64,000 bases of DNA from Bacteroidia bacterium (GCA_022072225.1 JAJVIC010000010.1:1-64000), one strand, 5' to 3'. Shown: positions 50,585 to 59,611, counted from the stretch's first letter. Numbers and translations are program-made. The notes: generated by a model from the letters alone, not told the origin.

Positions 50585-50695
50585 AGTTTTTTTACTGTTT
50601 GGTTTATTTAATGACAAGCGGGAAAGAGCTTACCCTTATCCGTACTGAAAATATTTTCATCAATTATCCTTTACTTCGCAGAAAATTAATTCGGA

Positions 50696-51301
50696 TTGTC
50701 AACAGAAACTGCAACGGAAATAAATGTTATCGCCCTTATAAAGCAGGGTGATGAACGTGTTTTTGAGCAGGTTTTCCGCGAACACTACAAGGCATTGTGT
50801 GGTTACGCGACCCGGTTTTTAAAAGAAAAAGAAGGTGCGGAAGAAATTGTGCAGGATATTTTTTTCAAACTTTGGGAAAAGCGCGAAACACTGGAAATAA
50901 ATTCTTCGCTGAAATCATATTTATTCCGCGCAGTTCACAATCGTTGCCTGAATACGGTAAGGCATATTGACATCCGGGAAAATTATAAAGCAGATAATGA
51001 AGCGCGGATAAAAGCAGAAGAAGAAAATATAACGGAACAGTTTAACCGGTTTGAATTACAGCAACAAATTCAGAAAGCGATTGATGCGCTGCCGGAGCAA
51101 CGGCAAAAGATTTTTAAACTGAGCCGTTTACAGGGATTGAAATACAGGGAAATAGCAGAACAGATGCAGCTTTCGGAGAAAACAGTGGAAGCGCAGATGA
51201 GCAAAGCGTTGAAAAGCCTGCGCGAGGATCTGAAAGATTATTTGCCCTCATTGGTAACGTCAGCTTTATTGCTTTGGGAATTGATGAACAGAATTAATTA
51301 A
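50696..51301 (+). CDS. ECF-type RNA polymerase sigma-70 factor
   Basis: The 201-residue product has sigma-70 region 2 (V-F-E-Q-V-F-R-E-H-Y-K-A-L-C and A-E-E-I-V-Q-D-I-F-F-K-L-W, about 20-63) and region 4 (L-P-E-Q-R-Q-K-I-F-K-L-S-R and Y-R-E-I-A-E-Q-M-Q-L-S-E-K-T-V-E, about 130-165). It fits the Bacteroidota ECF group that works with a FecR-like regulator. It begins with a TTG codon. The FecR gene follows 48 bp later, and the TonB receptor is divergent, so a FecI/FecR-type control of that receptor is likely. Confidence 0.92.
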   Translation: MSTETATEINVIALIKQGDERVFEQVFREHYKALCGYATRFLKEKEGAEEIVQDIFFKLWEKRETLEINSSLKSYLFRAVHNRCLNTVRHIDIRENYKADNEARIKAEEENITEQFNRFELQQQIQKAIDALPEQRQKIFKLSRLQGLKYREIAEQMQLSEKTVEAQMSKALKSLREDLKDYLPSLVTSALLLWELMNRIN

Positions 51302-51349
51302 AACAGGAGTAAGGGTAAATGGATTTTAAATTGTCATAAACATATATGA

Positions 51350-52354
51350 ATGGTAAATGAGCCTGAAAATATTGATGACCTGCTGGTAAAATACCTTGCA
51401 GGCGAAACAAGCGAGAGCGAGAACCAGCAGGTTGTTGCCTGGCTTGAATTGCCTGAAAACAAAAAGGAATTTGAAAAGCTGAAAGCAACATGGAATATGA
51501 CTGCTCAGGCAGATTCTTTGTCTGATTCAGATGTAGATGCTGCCTGGAAAAGTGTTCAGAAACGAATGCACAAGACACAGGAAACAGCAGTGAGAAATAT
51601 CAGTGAAGCCCCGGGATATGTACAGCCAAAAGTAAATTGGTTATTGCGGATTGCTGCGGTAATGATACCTGCACTTATTGTTTCATTCCTTATCTGGCAA
51701 TACGGAAAGAATGATGTGAAGCAAATAGCATTATCAAGCGGAATGGGCAGAATAGAACAAATCCTGCCTGATGGTTCGGTTATATATTTAGCACCTAATT
51801 CAAGTTTTGAATATCCCGAAAAGTTTGATGATGATGCACGAAATGTAAAACTGAAAGGTGAAGCATTTTTTGAAATTACCAAAGATGCAGAGCGCCCGTT
51901 TACCATTGCACTGGAAGGAGCAGAGGTACGTGTTCTGGGAACTTCATTCAACATCAAAGCATTTTCGAAAGCGCAAACCGAAGTAATTGTGGAAACAGGA
52001 AAAGTATTGCTTAGCGGAGTAAATAAAGTAGAATTAGAAAAGGGTGACAAAGGTAAAATGGATTCATCGGGCACTGTTTCAAAATCAAAATCAGAAGAGA
52101 CGGGATATTATTCGCACAAAACACAGACATTTATTTTTGAGAATACAGAACTGACCAAGGTGATTGAGGTTTTGAGTTCAGTTTATGAAGCGCAGATTAC
52201 TCTTGAAAACGAGCGCATCGGAAATTGCAGGCTTACCGCTACTTTCAGTGAACAAGACCTTGATTCTGTTTTAGAAGTAATTGCCGCTACATTTAATTTA
52301 AGTGTGCAGAAAGAAGGAGAAACCATTCAACTCAACGGACACGGTTGTGAATAG
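51350..52354 (+). CDS. FecR-family anti-sigma/sigma regulator
   Basis: The 334-residue product has a cytoplasmic N-terminal part (L-L-V-K-Y-L-A-G-E-T-S-E-S-E, about 10-23), one transmembrane helix at about 100-122, and a periplasmic FecR domain (A-S-G-M-G-like L-S-S-G-M-G, R-I-E-Q-I-L-P-D-G-S-V-I-Y-L-A-P-N-S, about 125-160; G-E-A-F-F-E-I, R-P-F-T-I-A and V-R-V-L-G-T-S-F-N-I-K-A-F). It senses the receptor signal and controls the sigma factor upstream. The next gene overlaps its 3' end by 8 bp. Confidence 0.9.
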   Translation: MVNEPENIDDLLVKYLAGETSESENQQVVAWLELPENKKEFEKLKATWNMTAQADSLSDSDVDAAWKSVQKRMHKTQETAVRNISEAPGYVQPKVNWLLRIAAVMIPALIVSFLIWQYGKNDVKQIALSSGMGRIEQILPDGSVIYLAPNSSFEYPEKFDDDARNVKLKGEAFFEITKDAERPFTIALEGAEVRVLGTSFNIKAFSKAQTEVIVETGKVLLSGVNKVELEKGDKGKMDSSGTVSKSKSEETGYYSHKTQTFIFENTELTKVIEVLSSVYEAQITLENERIGNCRLTATFSEQDLDSVLEVIAATFNLSVQKEGETIQLNGHGCE

Positions 52355-54272
52355 ATTTTTCAGTCTTTTCATTTTTTGTATTTACTGTTTTGCTGCAACG
52401 GCACAAACACCTTTACTTGAGCGGACGGTTAGTATAACAGCCAGCAACATCAGTATAAAATCGGCTATGTCGGAAATTGAAAAGCAGGCTGATTTTAATT
52501 TTTCATACAATTCGCAACAGATAGCAACGGACAAAACCGTAACACTTTCGCTCAGGAATGAAAGTGTACGCACTGCACTTTATCATTTATTTGGCAACTC
52601 GGTAGAAGCAAGGCAAAAGGGCGAACACCTGGTTTTGAAGAAGACAGTTGAAATTGCGCAACAAGCCCACCGTAAGAGCAAGTATGTAGTAAGCGGATAT
52701 ATTATTGATGCGCGCAACGGGAACAGAATGTCCAATGTCAGTGTATACGATAATTCAAGAAGTTACGCGGCAGTGAGTGATGATTTCGGTTTTTATTCCA
52801 TTACACTGCCATCGGAAAAAAACATAGCGGGACTAACCTATTCGCGCAAAAATTATTCAGACACAATTATTGTAATAAAACCGGTTGATGATATGAACAT
52901 CAACATTTTTATGCGCGAAGAAATCCGCGACCTTGAAAAAATAAACCCCATAACCGAAACAGTTGAAAACAGGGTTGAGGAAACAGGCCTTGTAAAAATT
53001 ATGGTTCCGGGAACGCAGGCTATACATGCTGAAAATGTAACCCAGCTGGAACAACGCAAGGTTCAGGTTTCCTTGTTACCGATGATTGGTACCAATGCGT
53101 TTATGAGCGGAGTAATTGAAAACAAAGTTTCGGTAAATATTTTCGGTGGTTATTCGGGAGGAGTGAACGGATTGGAAATTGGAGGCTTCTTTAATATTGT
53201 TCGCAAAGATGTGAAAGGTGTGCAGCTGGCGGGGTTTACCAATATTACTGGTGGAAAAACAAACGGAACGCAGTTAGCAGGTTTCTTTAATAACAACCGG
53301 GGAAGCATGTATGGTGTGCAGGCTGCAGGCTTCAATAATTTTGTGATGGACACGATGAAAGGTCTGCAGGCTGCGGGTTTTAATAACATTATTGTAGGCA
53401 GGCTTGATGGTATTCAGGCTGCAGGTTTCAACAATATTGCAACGAATAATTCAGATGGTATTCAGGTTGCAGGCTTTTCAAATTTCGCCATGAAAGATTT
53501 GAACAAAGCACAGCTTGCGGGTTTTATGAACTATGCCGGAAATGCACGCGGAATTCAGCTTGCAGGTTTTTGCAACATTGCGAGAAACGAAATGAGCGGA
53601 ACACAAGTCAGCGGATTTTTTAATTACGGAACGGTTGTAAAAGGTTTGCAGCTGAGCCTTGCCATGAATGTGGATGTGAAAGAAATGACCGGAACACAGA
53701 TAGCCGGAATTATGAATATAGGCGGAAAAATAAAAGGAACACAAATCGGTTTTCTGAATTTTGCTGATAGTGTGAGTGGTGCAACGATTGGTTTCTTCAG
53801 CTTTGTCCGCAAGGGTTATCACGAAGTGGAGGTTACTGCCAACGAAACATTTTTTCTGAATGCCTCTTTCAAAACGGGAACACATAAGTTCTATACCATT
53901 TTCACGAGTTCGTTTTTCCCGTCATCACAAAACAAAGGCTGGAGTATCGGATACGGTATTGGTTCTGATTTCAGAGCAGGAGAAAAACTGCGCATCAATC
54001 TTGATTTAACAGGTTCGCAAATTAATGAAGGAATAGCATGGACACCGCGTTTAAATATGCTGAACAAAGCCCGATTGAATTTGGGTGTTCAGCTTTTTAA
54101 GGGAGTATATTTTGTAATTGGTCCTGAGTTTAATATTCAGCTTTCACAACTTCAGGATGCAGAGAATAATCGCTTAGGAAAGGTTTATGCTCCTTATACG
54201 TTCTATGATAAAGATACGCGAGGAACTAATCTGCAGATGTGGCTTGGAGGAAATATTGGGTTCAGGTTGTAG
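52347..54272 (+). CDS. STN-domain protein with LA_2272-like Q-x-A-G-F-x-N repeats
   Basis: From a GTG at 52347 the 641-residue product has a signal peptide (I-Y-C-F-A-A-T-A-Q), an STN domain (about 35-95) of the kind that receives signals in TonB receptors, then a carboxypeptidase-regulatory-like stretch (V-S-G-Y-I-I-D-A-R-N-G-N), and a run of about ten repeats of roughly 20 residues built on Q-L-A-G-F or Q-A-A-G-F-N-N from about 290 to 475, followed by a C-terminal beta-rich part. The repeats suggest a parallel beta structure. It lacks plug and barrel domains, so it is not a receptor, though it carries a receptor's signalling domain next to sigma/FecR. A longer reading from 52302 is less likely. 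Confidence 0.8.
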   Translation: MNRFFSLFIFCIYCFAATAQTPLLERTVSITASNISIKSAMSEIEKQADFNFSYNSQQIATDKTVTLSLRNESVRTALYHLFGNSVEARQKGEHLVLKKTVEIAQQAHRKSKYVVSGYIIDARNGNRMSNVSVYDNSRSYAAVSDDFGFYSITLPSEKNIAGLTYSRKNYSDTIIVIKPVDDMNINIFMREEIRDLEKINPITETVENRVEETGLVKIMVPGTQAIHAENVTQLEQRKVQVSLLPMIGTNAFMSGVIENKVSVNIFGGYSGGVNGLEIGGFFNIVRKDVKGVQLAGFTNITGGKTNGTQLAGFFNNNRGSMYGVQAAGFNNFVMDTMKGLQAAGFNNIIVGRLDGIQAAGFNNIATNNSDGIQVAGFSNFAMKDLNKAQLAGFMNYAGNARGIQLAGFCNIARNEMSGTQVSGFFNYGTVVKGLQLSLAMNVDVKEMTGTQIAGIMNIGGKIKGTQIGFLNFADSVSGATIGFFSFVRKGYHEVEVTANETFFLNASFKTGTHKFYTIFTSSFFPSSQNKGWSIGYGIGSDFRAGEKLRINLDLTGSQINEGIAWTPRLNMLNKARLNLGVQLFKGVYFVIGPEFNIQLSQLQDAENNRLGKVYAPYTFYDKDTRGTNLQMWLGGNIGFRL

Positions 54273-54306
54273 GGTTGATTTGCCACAAATTCACAAATTA
54301 TATACT

Positions 54307-54365
54307 GTCACTTCGAGCGTAGTCGAGAAGTTTTATTATGGCTTCTAGACTACGCTCGAAGTGAC
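54307..54365. repeat. 24-bp inverted repeat (GTCACTTCGAGCGTAGTCGAG type)
   Basis: 54307-54330 pairs with 54342-54365, with one or two mismatches, over an 11-base loop. It lies between the convergent STN-domain gene and marC, so it may terminate both. The arm sequence is of a dispersed type. Confidence 0.75.
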
Positions 54366-54398
54366 ATACAGGACAACCAAAATTTACATAGCCTCTGA

Positions 54399-54962
54399 TT
54401 ATATTCCAACATTGGTGCGGAATAATTTTACTGCAATGGTGAGCAGAATTATTCCGAAAGCTTTGCGGAGAATTTCTGTTCCGCCCGGTCCTAATTTTTT
54501 CTGAATCCAGTCGGAGGAACGCAGAGCAACATAAATGAGCACTAAGTTGATTGCAATTCCAACGGCAATGGTTTCTGTTGAGTATTCGGAGCGCAGGGAT
54601 AAAATGGTGGTCAGTGTTCCTGAACCGGCAATCATTGGAAAAGCAATCGGAACAATGGATGCTGAACTGCTTCCGCCCGATTGTTTGAAAAAATCTCTGC
54701 CCAAAACCATCTCCATACCGATGATGAAAATAACAATAGCCCCTGCAATGGCAAAGGAGGCAACATCTACGCCCAGTAATTTTAAAATGGATTCGCCTGC
54801 AAATAAAAATACAACCATCAGTAAGCCGGAGGTAAGGGTTACTTTTCCGGATTCAATAATTTTTCCCTGTTCTTTCATTGCGATGACTACCGGTATATTT
54901 CCCAGAATATCAATGATGGAAAAGAGGATAAGGGTAACGGAGAGGATTTGCTGAAAATTCAT
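54399..54962 (-). CDS. MarC-family membrane protein
   Basis: Small inner-membrane protein with about six hydrophobic helices over 187 residues. It opens M-N-F-Q-Q-I-L-S-V-T-L-I-L-F-S-I-I-D-I and has the conserved A-I-V-I-F-I-I-G-M-E-M-V-L-G (about 75-88) and P-I-A-F-P-M-I-A-G-S-G-T-L-T-T-I (about 106-121). MarC proteins were named for antibiotic resistance but this role is not supported; their function is unknown. The gene is separated from tRNA-Cys by a terminator on the same strand. Confidence 0.88.
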   Translation of the reverse strand: MNFQQILSVTLILFSIIDILGNIPVVIAMKEQGKIIESGKVTLTSGLLMVVFLFAGESILKLLGVDVASFAIAGAIVIFIIGMEMVLGRDFFKQSGGSSSASIVPIAFPMIAGSGTLTTILSLRSEYSTETIAVGIAINLVLIYVALRSSDWIQKKLGPGGTEILRKAFGIILLTIAVKLFRTNVGI

Positions 54963-54978
54963 TTTGCCTATGATTTGA

Positions 54979-55012
54979 AAAAGGGCAGAACTTATATAAG
55001 TTCTGCCCTTTT
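54979..55012. terminator. intrinsic terminator after tRNA-Cys
   Basis: AAAAGGGCAGAACTTA pairs with TAAGTTCTGCCCTTTT. It lies 4 bp past the 3' end of tRNA-Cys and just upstream of marC, both on the minus strand. Confidence 0.9.
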
Positions 55013-55015
55013 CAG

Positions 55016-55089
55016 TGGAGGTCGCGAGCGGATTTGAACCGCTGTACGAGGTTTTGCAGACCTCTGCCTAGCCGCTCGGCCACGCGACC
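55016..55089 (-). tRNA. tRNA-Cys (GCA anticodon)
   Basis: Acceptor stem GGTCGCG pairs with CGCGACC (partner near the 3' end), the D arm reads TGGCCGAGCGGCTAGGC, the anticodon stem-loop is GAGGTCTGCAAAACCTC with loop CTGCAAA giving anticodon GCA, the T arm is GCGGTTCAAATCCGC, and the discriminator base is U, as in tRNA-Cys. The 3' CCA is encoded (55016-55018). There is no extra-long variable loop. A terminator follows at 54979. Confidence 0.95.
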
Positions 55090-55229
55090 GTTTTATTTAA
55101 ACGGGCTGCGAAAATACTAATTAATTGGAAACAATAAAGTTTGAATATAAAAAAGGTGGTGAAATAGTCTTTAACCGCAAAGGACGCAAAAAAGCAGCCC
55201 GCAGAGGGCGCAAAGGAAATATAAGACAT

Positions 55230-55261
55230 AAAAAAGCCCCACCGGATGGTGAGGCTTTTTT
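55230..55261. terminator. intrinsic terminator after the coiled-coil gene
   Basis: AAAAAAGCCCCACC pairs with GGTGAGGCTTTTTT apart from one mismatch, with a GGAT-like loop. It lies 17 bp past the stop of the 302-residue gene on the minus strand. Confidence 0.85.
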
Positions 55262-55277
55262 ATAATTTACAGGATGC

Positions 55278-56186
55278 CTACTTCAAATCAAAACTGGTGT
55301 TTCCGATTTCGGTTTTGTCGGCATACACAGTGATTTTGTAAGTACCGGCATTAAGCGGTGTTGAAGCTGTGTAGTTAACACAAAGCGGCATTGCCTGATT
55401 GTTGTATTCTACGTCTTCTTTCATGCTTACGGCAACTTTCTGTCCGTTAACGGTAATCTCGTTTCCTTCGCCCAGGCCTTTTGCTAAAACCTGTCCGGTT
55501 GGGTCCTGAATGCGTACATAGATTTCTTTGTTTCCACGGTCGGCAATTTTGTTTTCGCCAAGGATAAAGCAGGTTTTGATTTTGTTAACCTTTTTAGCTT
55601 TGGTAGTAGCTTTTTCTTTTGAACCTTTAACCTGCAACCCTTCTGCTGTAACTTCATAAGCAGCAAGCAGTTTACCTTTTGCCACAGTAGAGGCAAGGTT
55701 CATGTTTTCGTTAGTAAGTTCTTTGTTTACGTTTTGTTGCTGGCTAAGGTCGCCTTTCACTTTTGTATTCTCGCCAACCAATTGTTCATTGGCTTGCTTC
55801 AGTGTAGCAATTTCAGTTTCGAGTTCTGTTTGTTTTTTCTTTAAAGCGGCTACTTCGTTTTTGTATTTACGCATGCTGCTTGCATCAGAAGTAGCTTTTT
55901 CCAATTGCTGTTGCAATTCAATGATTTTAGCTCTTTCGGCCTCTAAATCAGCACTTAACGAACCGTTAGTGGTTTGCAAACTGTCGTACTTAGCAAGCAT
56001 GGCAGTAAGTTCCGATTGCATTTGATCTTTTTCTGAAATCAGATTGTTTTTTTCTACAATCACCAGTTCTTTCTGTGTTTTCTGGCTGTAAAGTTGCCAT
56101 CCAAGAACTCCTGAGATTGCCACCAGTACGAAGGTGAGAATCATGAATATCTTGTTACCCGAAGACTGTTTTTCGTTGGTTTCCAT
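55278..56186 (-). CDS. membrane-anchored coiled-coil protein
   Basis: The 302-residue product has an N-terminal transmembrane helix (I-F-M-I-L-T-F-V-L-V-A-I-S-G-V-L-G-W, about 13-30), a long charged coiled coil (about 35-170, with heptads of Leu, Glu, Lys and Gln), and a C-terminal beta domain (about 185-302, including V-R-I-Q-D-P-T-G-Q-V-L-A-K-G and N-A-G-T-Y-K-I-T-V-Y). It looks like a periplasmic envelope protein. I do not recognise a named family. A TAnnTTTG element lies about 37 bases upstream and a terminator follows. Confidence 0.75.
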   Translation of the reverse strand: METNEKQSSGNKIFMILTFVLVAISGVLGWQLYSQKTQKELVIVEKNNLISEKDQMQSELTAMLAKYDSLQTTNGSLSADLEAERAKIIELQQQLEKATSDASSMRKYKNEVAALKKKQTELETEIATLKQANEQLVGENTKVKGDLSQQQNVNKELTNENMNLASTVAKGKLLAAYEVTAEGLQVKGSKEKATTKAKKVNKIKTCFILGENKIADRGNKEIYVRIQDPTGQVLAKGLGEGNEITVNGQKVAVSMKEDVEYNNQAMPLCVNYTASTPLNAGTYKITVYADKTEIGNTSFDLK

Positions 56187-56222
56187 TGTTGTGTTTTGGT
56201 TTTTAATTTAGGTTATTTGGCG

Positions 56223-56230
56223 CAAAAGTA
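56223..56230 (-). promoter_or_regulatory. -7 element for the coiled-coil gene
   Basis: On the minus strand TACTTTTG matches TAnnTTTG, giving a leader of about 30 bases before the ATG at 56186. Confidence 0.55.
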
Positions 56231-56267
56231 TAAAATTTGCTTACACTAATCTTAATTTTTGTTTAAC

Positions 56268-56990
56268 ATGAAAAAAGATGCGGTCAAATCGTTTATTCGG
56301 TCTGTGGGTGAATACATTATGGACACGATTGATTTGGTGTATCCTAAAATATGCATGGCCTGTGACAGTCCGTTGATGAAACAGGAAGAGTATCTTTGTA
56401 TGTTTTGTATTTATTCGTTACCCAAAACTAATTTTCATACCGAAAGCGATAATCCGGTAAGACAATTGTTTTCAGGCAAAGTTGAAGTTGAAGCGGCAGC
56501 ATCGTATTTTCATTTTGAGAAGGGCGGAAGTGTTCAGCAATTAATTCACCGCTATAAATACAAGGGTTTTAAAGAGATAGGGGTTGAAGTTGGGAAGCAT
56601 TATGGAAGAGAATTGAAGGATATCGCTCCTTATAATAAGGCTGATTTAATTGCAGCTGTTCCATTACATAAGAGTAAACTGAAAAAAAGGGGTTATAACC
56701 AGAGCGAGTTTTTTGCAAGCGGGCTTTCACAAACGATGAATATTCCTACGGATTTTTCATCACTTTACCGGGCAAAGGCTACGGAAACACAAACGAGAAA
56801 ATCGAGGTACGAGCGTTTTGAAAATGTGGAATCTATTTTCAGGCTGGAAGAAAATCATTCGCTCAGGGGGAAACATATTTTATTGGTGGATGATGTGGTT
56901 ACAACCGGATCAACATTGGAAGCATGTTGTGAAACCTTAACAGCGGCCGGAAATAAAGTTAGTGTGGTTACTATGGCGTATGCTAAATAG
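56268..56990 (+). CDS. comF: ComF-family phosphoribosyltransferase-like protein
   Basis: The 240-residue product has the ComF layout: two C-x2-C pairs near the N terminus (C-M-A-C about 24-27, C-M-F-C about 44-47) that likely bind zinc, then a type I phosphoribosyltransferase fold with A-A-V-P-L-H-K-S-K-L-K-K-R-G-Y-N-Q (about 128-144) and the PRPP loop L-L-V-D-D-V-V-T-T-G-S-T (about 205-216). ComF is needed for DNA uptake in naturally competent bacteria; the role in Bacteroidota has not been shown. A TTG at 56259 could add three residues; the ATG at 56268 is preferred. It is convergent with the CoA-transferase gene, with 2 bp between them. Confidence 0.88.
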   Translation: MKKDAVKSFIRSVGEYIMDTIDLVYPKICMACDSPLMKQEEYLCMFCIYSLPKTNFHTESDNPVRQLFSGKVEVEAAASYFHFEKGGSVQQLIHRYKYKGFKEIGVEVGKHYGRELKDIAPYNKADLIAAVPLHKSKLKKRGYNQSEFFASGLSQTMNIPTDFSSLYRAKATETQTRKSRYERFENVESIFRLEENHSLRGKHILLVDDVVTTGSTLEACCETLTAAGNKVSVVTMAYAK

Positions 56991-56992
56991 TT

Positions 56993-58156
56993 TTAAAAAA
57001 CAATTCCGTTTTTTTTCAGTTCTGCATTTTTTTCATCGCTGAGTTTTAGTTCACGAAGAATTTCATTTGTATGTTGTCCGAGTTTTGGGGCGGGTTGGGG
57101 ATGCTGAGGTGTGGTATCTGAAAATTTTATTACCGAACCAATTGTATTCAGCGTTCCGTTTTTTAGAATCATGTTTCGCTGAAGCAGGTTTTCATTGGCT
57201 GCCAGTTCTGAATTTTCCAGAACAGGCGATAGACAAACATCGTGTTGTTGGGAAAATGCTTCCCAGTCTTTGCGTGTTTTTGATTTGAACAGCGCAGCCA
57301 CTTCGTTTTTCAGTTGAGTAATTTCTTCAGAGGTTCCGAACAGGCGGTTTTCCCATTGTGGTTGCTGAACGGCAAGGCAGAATGTTTTCCAGAATTTTGG
57401 TTCCAATGCTCCGAGTGCAACAAATTTTGCATCTGAAGTTTCATACACGTTGTAACTTGCCAGTGCTCCGCTCAGCTGGAAATTTTGGCGCTCCACATTT
57501 TTATTTTCGGCCCAAGCCTGTGCATGAATCAGCGTTGCAAAAGGCATTGCGGAGTCGGTCATTGAAATATCTACATGCTTTCCTTCGCCTGTTTTTTCGC
57601 GCTGTAATAAAGCTGCAAGGCAACCATTCACGGCAGCATACGAACCTGAAACATCCGCAATCTGAATTCCGGGAATTACCGGTTTTTCTTTTGTGCCGAT
57701 GTTGGCCAGAAGGCCTGACATAGCAATGTAATTCAGGTCGTGACCTGCCTTCTGCGCATAAGGTCCGGTTTGTCCGTAGCCCGTAACCGAAACGTAAATA
57801 ATTTTCGGATTTATTTTTTTCGCATCGGCATAACCCATGCTCATTTTATCCAAAACGCCCGGGCGAAACTGTTCCACCACCACATCGGCTGTTTGGAGCA
57901 TAGCGAAAAAAATTTCCTTGCCTTCCGGGGTTCGTAAATTGAGTGCAAGTGCTTTTTTATTTCGGTTAAGCGAGAGGTACAATGCAGAATCCTCACCGGA
58001 AAAAGGAGGGAAAAAGCGAATGTAATCGGGTGAGTTGAGGTCTTCGATTTTTATTACTTCGGCACCCATGTCGCCCAGCATTTGTGTTGCCAGGGGACCA
58101 GGCAGCAAGCGGCTGAGGTCAAGAATTTTTATTCCGGAAAGGGGTGATGAATTCAT
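56993..58156 (-). CDS. CaiB/BaiF CoA-transferase family protein (AMACR-like)
   Basis: Class III CoA-transferase/racemase of 387 residues. It opens with P-L-S-G-I-K-I-L-D-L-S-R-L-L-P-G-P and has the segment G-H-D-L-N-Y-I-A-M-S-G (about 135-145) and I-A-D-V-S-G (about 168-173), which in alpha-methylacyl-CoA racemases hold the catalytic His and Asp pair. That favours a racemase acting on branched acyl-CoA over a transferase with catalytic Asp. It would work in branched-chain fatty acid breakdown with enzymes such as the acyl-CoA dehydrogenase at 20832, though the two genes are far apart. It is divergent from the cystathionine synthase-like gene. Confidence 0.82.
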   Translation of the reverse strand: MNSSPLSGIKILDLSRLLPGPLATQMLGDMGAEVIKIEDLNSPDYIRFFPPFSGEDSALYLSLNRNKKALALNLRTPEGKEIFFAMLQTADVVVEQFRPGVLDKMSMGYADAKKINPKIIYVSVTGYGQTGPYAQKAGHDLNYIAMSGLLANIGTKEKPVIPGIQIADVSGSYAAVNGCLAALLQREKTGEGKHVDISMTDSAMPFATLIHAQAWAENKNVERQNFQLSGALASYNVYETSDAKFVALGALEPKFWKTFCLAVQQPQWENRLFGTSEEITQLKNEVAALFKSKTRKDWEAFSQQHDVCLSPVLENSELAANENLLQRNMILKNGTLNTIGSVIKFSDTTPQHPQPAPKLGQHTNEILRELKLSDEKNAELKKNGIVF

Positions 58157-58236
58157 CCTTATTTTACTTTAATATTGTCGCGACAAATATGGCAATCTCC
58201 TGAATAGCCCTGACAATAATTAAATTCCAAAAAATC

Positions 58237-58244
58237 TATCTTTG
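58237..58244 (+). promoter_or_regulatory. -7 element for the cystathionine synthase-like gene
   Basis: TATCTTTG matches TAnnTTTG; initiation about seven bases on would fall at or next to the ATG at 58250. A similar element, CATATTTG, on the other strand (58197-58190) may drive the divergent CoA-transferase gene. Confidence 0.6.
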
Positions 58245-58249
58245 CCCGC

Positions 58250-59608
58250 ATGTACTACAACAATATTTTAGAAACAATAGGAAATACACCTTTGGTGAAA
58301 CTTAACAAAGTAACAAAAGGTGTAAAGGCAACCGTTCTTGCCAAAGTGGAAACATTTAATCCCGGCCATTCTATTAAAGACCGCATGGCGGTGAAAATGA
58401 TTGAAGATGCTGAGAAAGCCGGAGTTTTAAAGCCTGGCGGAACCATTATAGAAGGAACTTCGGGCAACACCGGAATGGGTTTGGCTATTGCAGCTATTGT
58501 AAAGGGCTACCGTTTGATTTGCACCATGCCCGACAAGCAGAGCAAAGAAAAAATGGATATGCTGCGTGCGATGGGAGCAGAGGTTGTAGTTACGCCAACG
58601 AATGTTGAGCCTGATGATCCGCGTTCTTATTATTCCGTTGCAAGAAGATTGAACAAAGAAATTCCGAATTCCTTTTATCCGAATCAATATGATAACATGA
58701 GCAATACGGTTGCTCACTATGAGCAGACAGGACCTGAGATATGGGAACAGACCGAAGGGAAAGTTACGCACTTAGTTGTTGGTGTAGGAACAGGAGGAAC
58801 TATTTCGGGAACAGGAAAATATCTGAAAGAAAAAAATCCGAATATTCAGGTATGGGGAATTGATACGTATGGTTCGGTCTTTAAGAAATATCATGAGACC
58901 GGAATTTTTGACGAGAAAGAAATATACTCCTATTTAACAGAAGGAATAGGTGAAGATATTTTGCCCAAAAATGTTGACTTCAGTGTTATTGATTTGTTTG
59001 AAAAAGTAACAGACCGAGAAGGAATGCTGATGACGCGCAGGTTGGCAAAAGAAGAAGGAATTTTTGTGGGTAACAGCGCTGGATGTGCTGTACAAGGCTT
59101 GCTGCAACTGAAAGACAGATTAACTGAAAAGGATGTTGTTGTTATTATTTTTCATGATCACGGCAGCCGTTACGTTGGTAAAATTTTCAATGATGACTGG
59201 ATGCGCGACCGCGGATTTTTAGAAAAACCAAAAGTTACTATCAGCGATATTGCCGGCAACAACGGAATGGAAATTATAACCATTGATGAAAGTGCATTAG
59301 TTGCTGAAGCCATTGCAAAAATTACGAAGAACAATGTTTCGCAACTTCCGGTTTTCAATGGAGACAAACCTGTAGGTTCTGTAAATGACGGTCAGCTTTT
59401 TTCATTGCTGATGGAAAATCCTGCTGCAAAAAATGAAAAGATCGGAACAGTAATGCAGCCGTCTTTTCCGGTTGTGGAAGCAAGTGCAAGCGTTGAACAG
59501 ATTACTGCAAAGTTTACTAAAAATAACAGTGCGGTGTTATTCAAAGATCACAACGGGAAATTTAAGATTATTACCAAGCACGATCTTATCAGTGCAATTG
59601 CGGGATAA
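58250..59608 (+). CDS. cystathionine beta-synthase-like PLP enzyme with CBS domains
   Basis: The 452-residue product has a fold-type II PLP domain (about 1-320): the PLP lysine in H-S-I-K-D-R-M-A (about 43), the substrate loop G-T-S-G-N-T-G-M-G (about 70-78), and the phosphate-binding G-V-G-T-G-G-T-I-S-G-T-G (about 179-190). Two CBS domains follow (about 335-450, with V-S-Q-L-P-V-F). That order is the one of cystathionine beta-synthase, which condenses serine and homocysteine; cysteine synthases lack CBS domains. No heme-binding N-terminal region is present. An adenosyl ligand may bind the CBS pair. Confidence 0.9.
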   Translation: MYYNNILETIGNTPLVKLNKVTKGVKATVLAKVETFNPGHSIKDRMAVKMIEDAEKAGVLKPGGTIIEGTSGNTGMGLAIAAIVKGYRLICTMPDKQSKEKMDMLRAMGAEVVVTPTNVEPDDPRSYYSVARRLNKEIPNSFYPNQYDNMSNTVAHYEQTGPEIWEQTEGKVTHLVVGVGTGGTISGTGKYLKEKNPNIQVWGIDTYGSVFKKYHETGIFDEKEIYSYLTEGIGEDILPKNVDFSVIDLFEKVTDREGMLMTRRLAKEEGIFVGNSAGCAVQGLLQLKDRLTEKDVVVIIFHDHGSRYVGKIFNDDWMRDRGFLEKPKVTISDIAGNNGMEIITIDESALVAEAIAKITKNNVSQLPVFNGDKPVGSVNDGQLFSLLMENPAAKNEKIGTVMQPSFPVVEASASVEQITAKFTKNNSAVLFKDHNGKFKIITKHDLISAIAG

Positions 59609-59611
59609 ATC

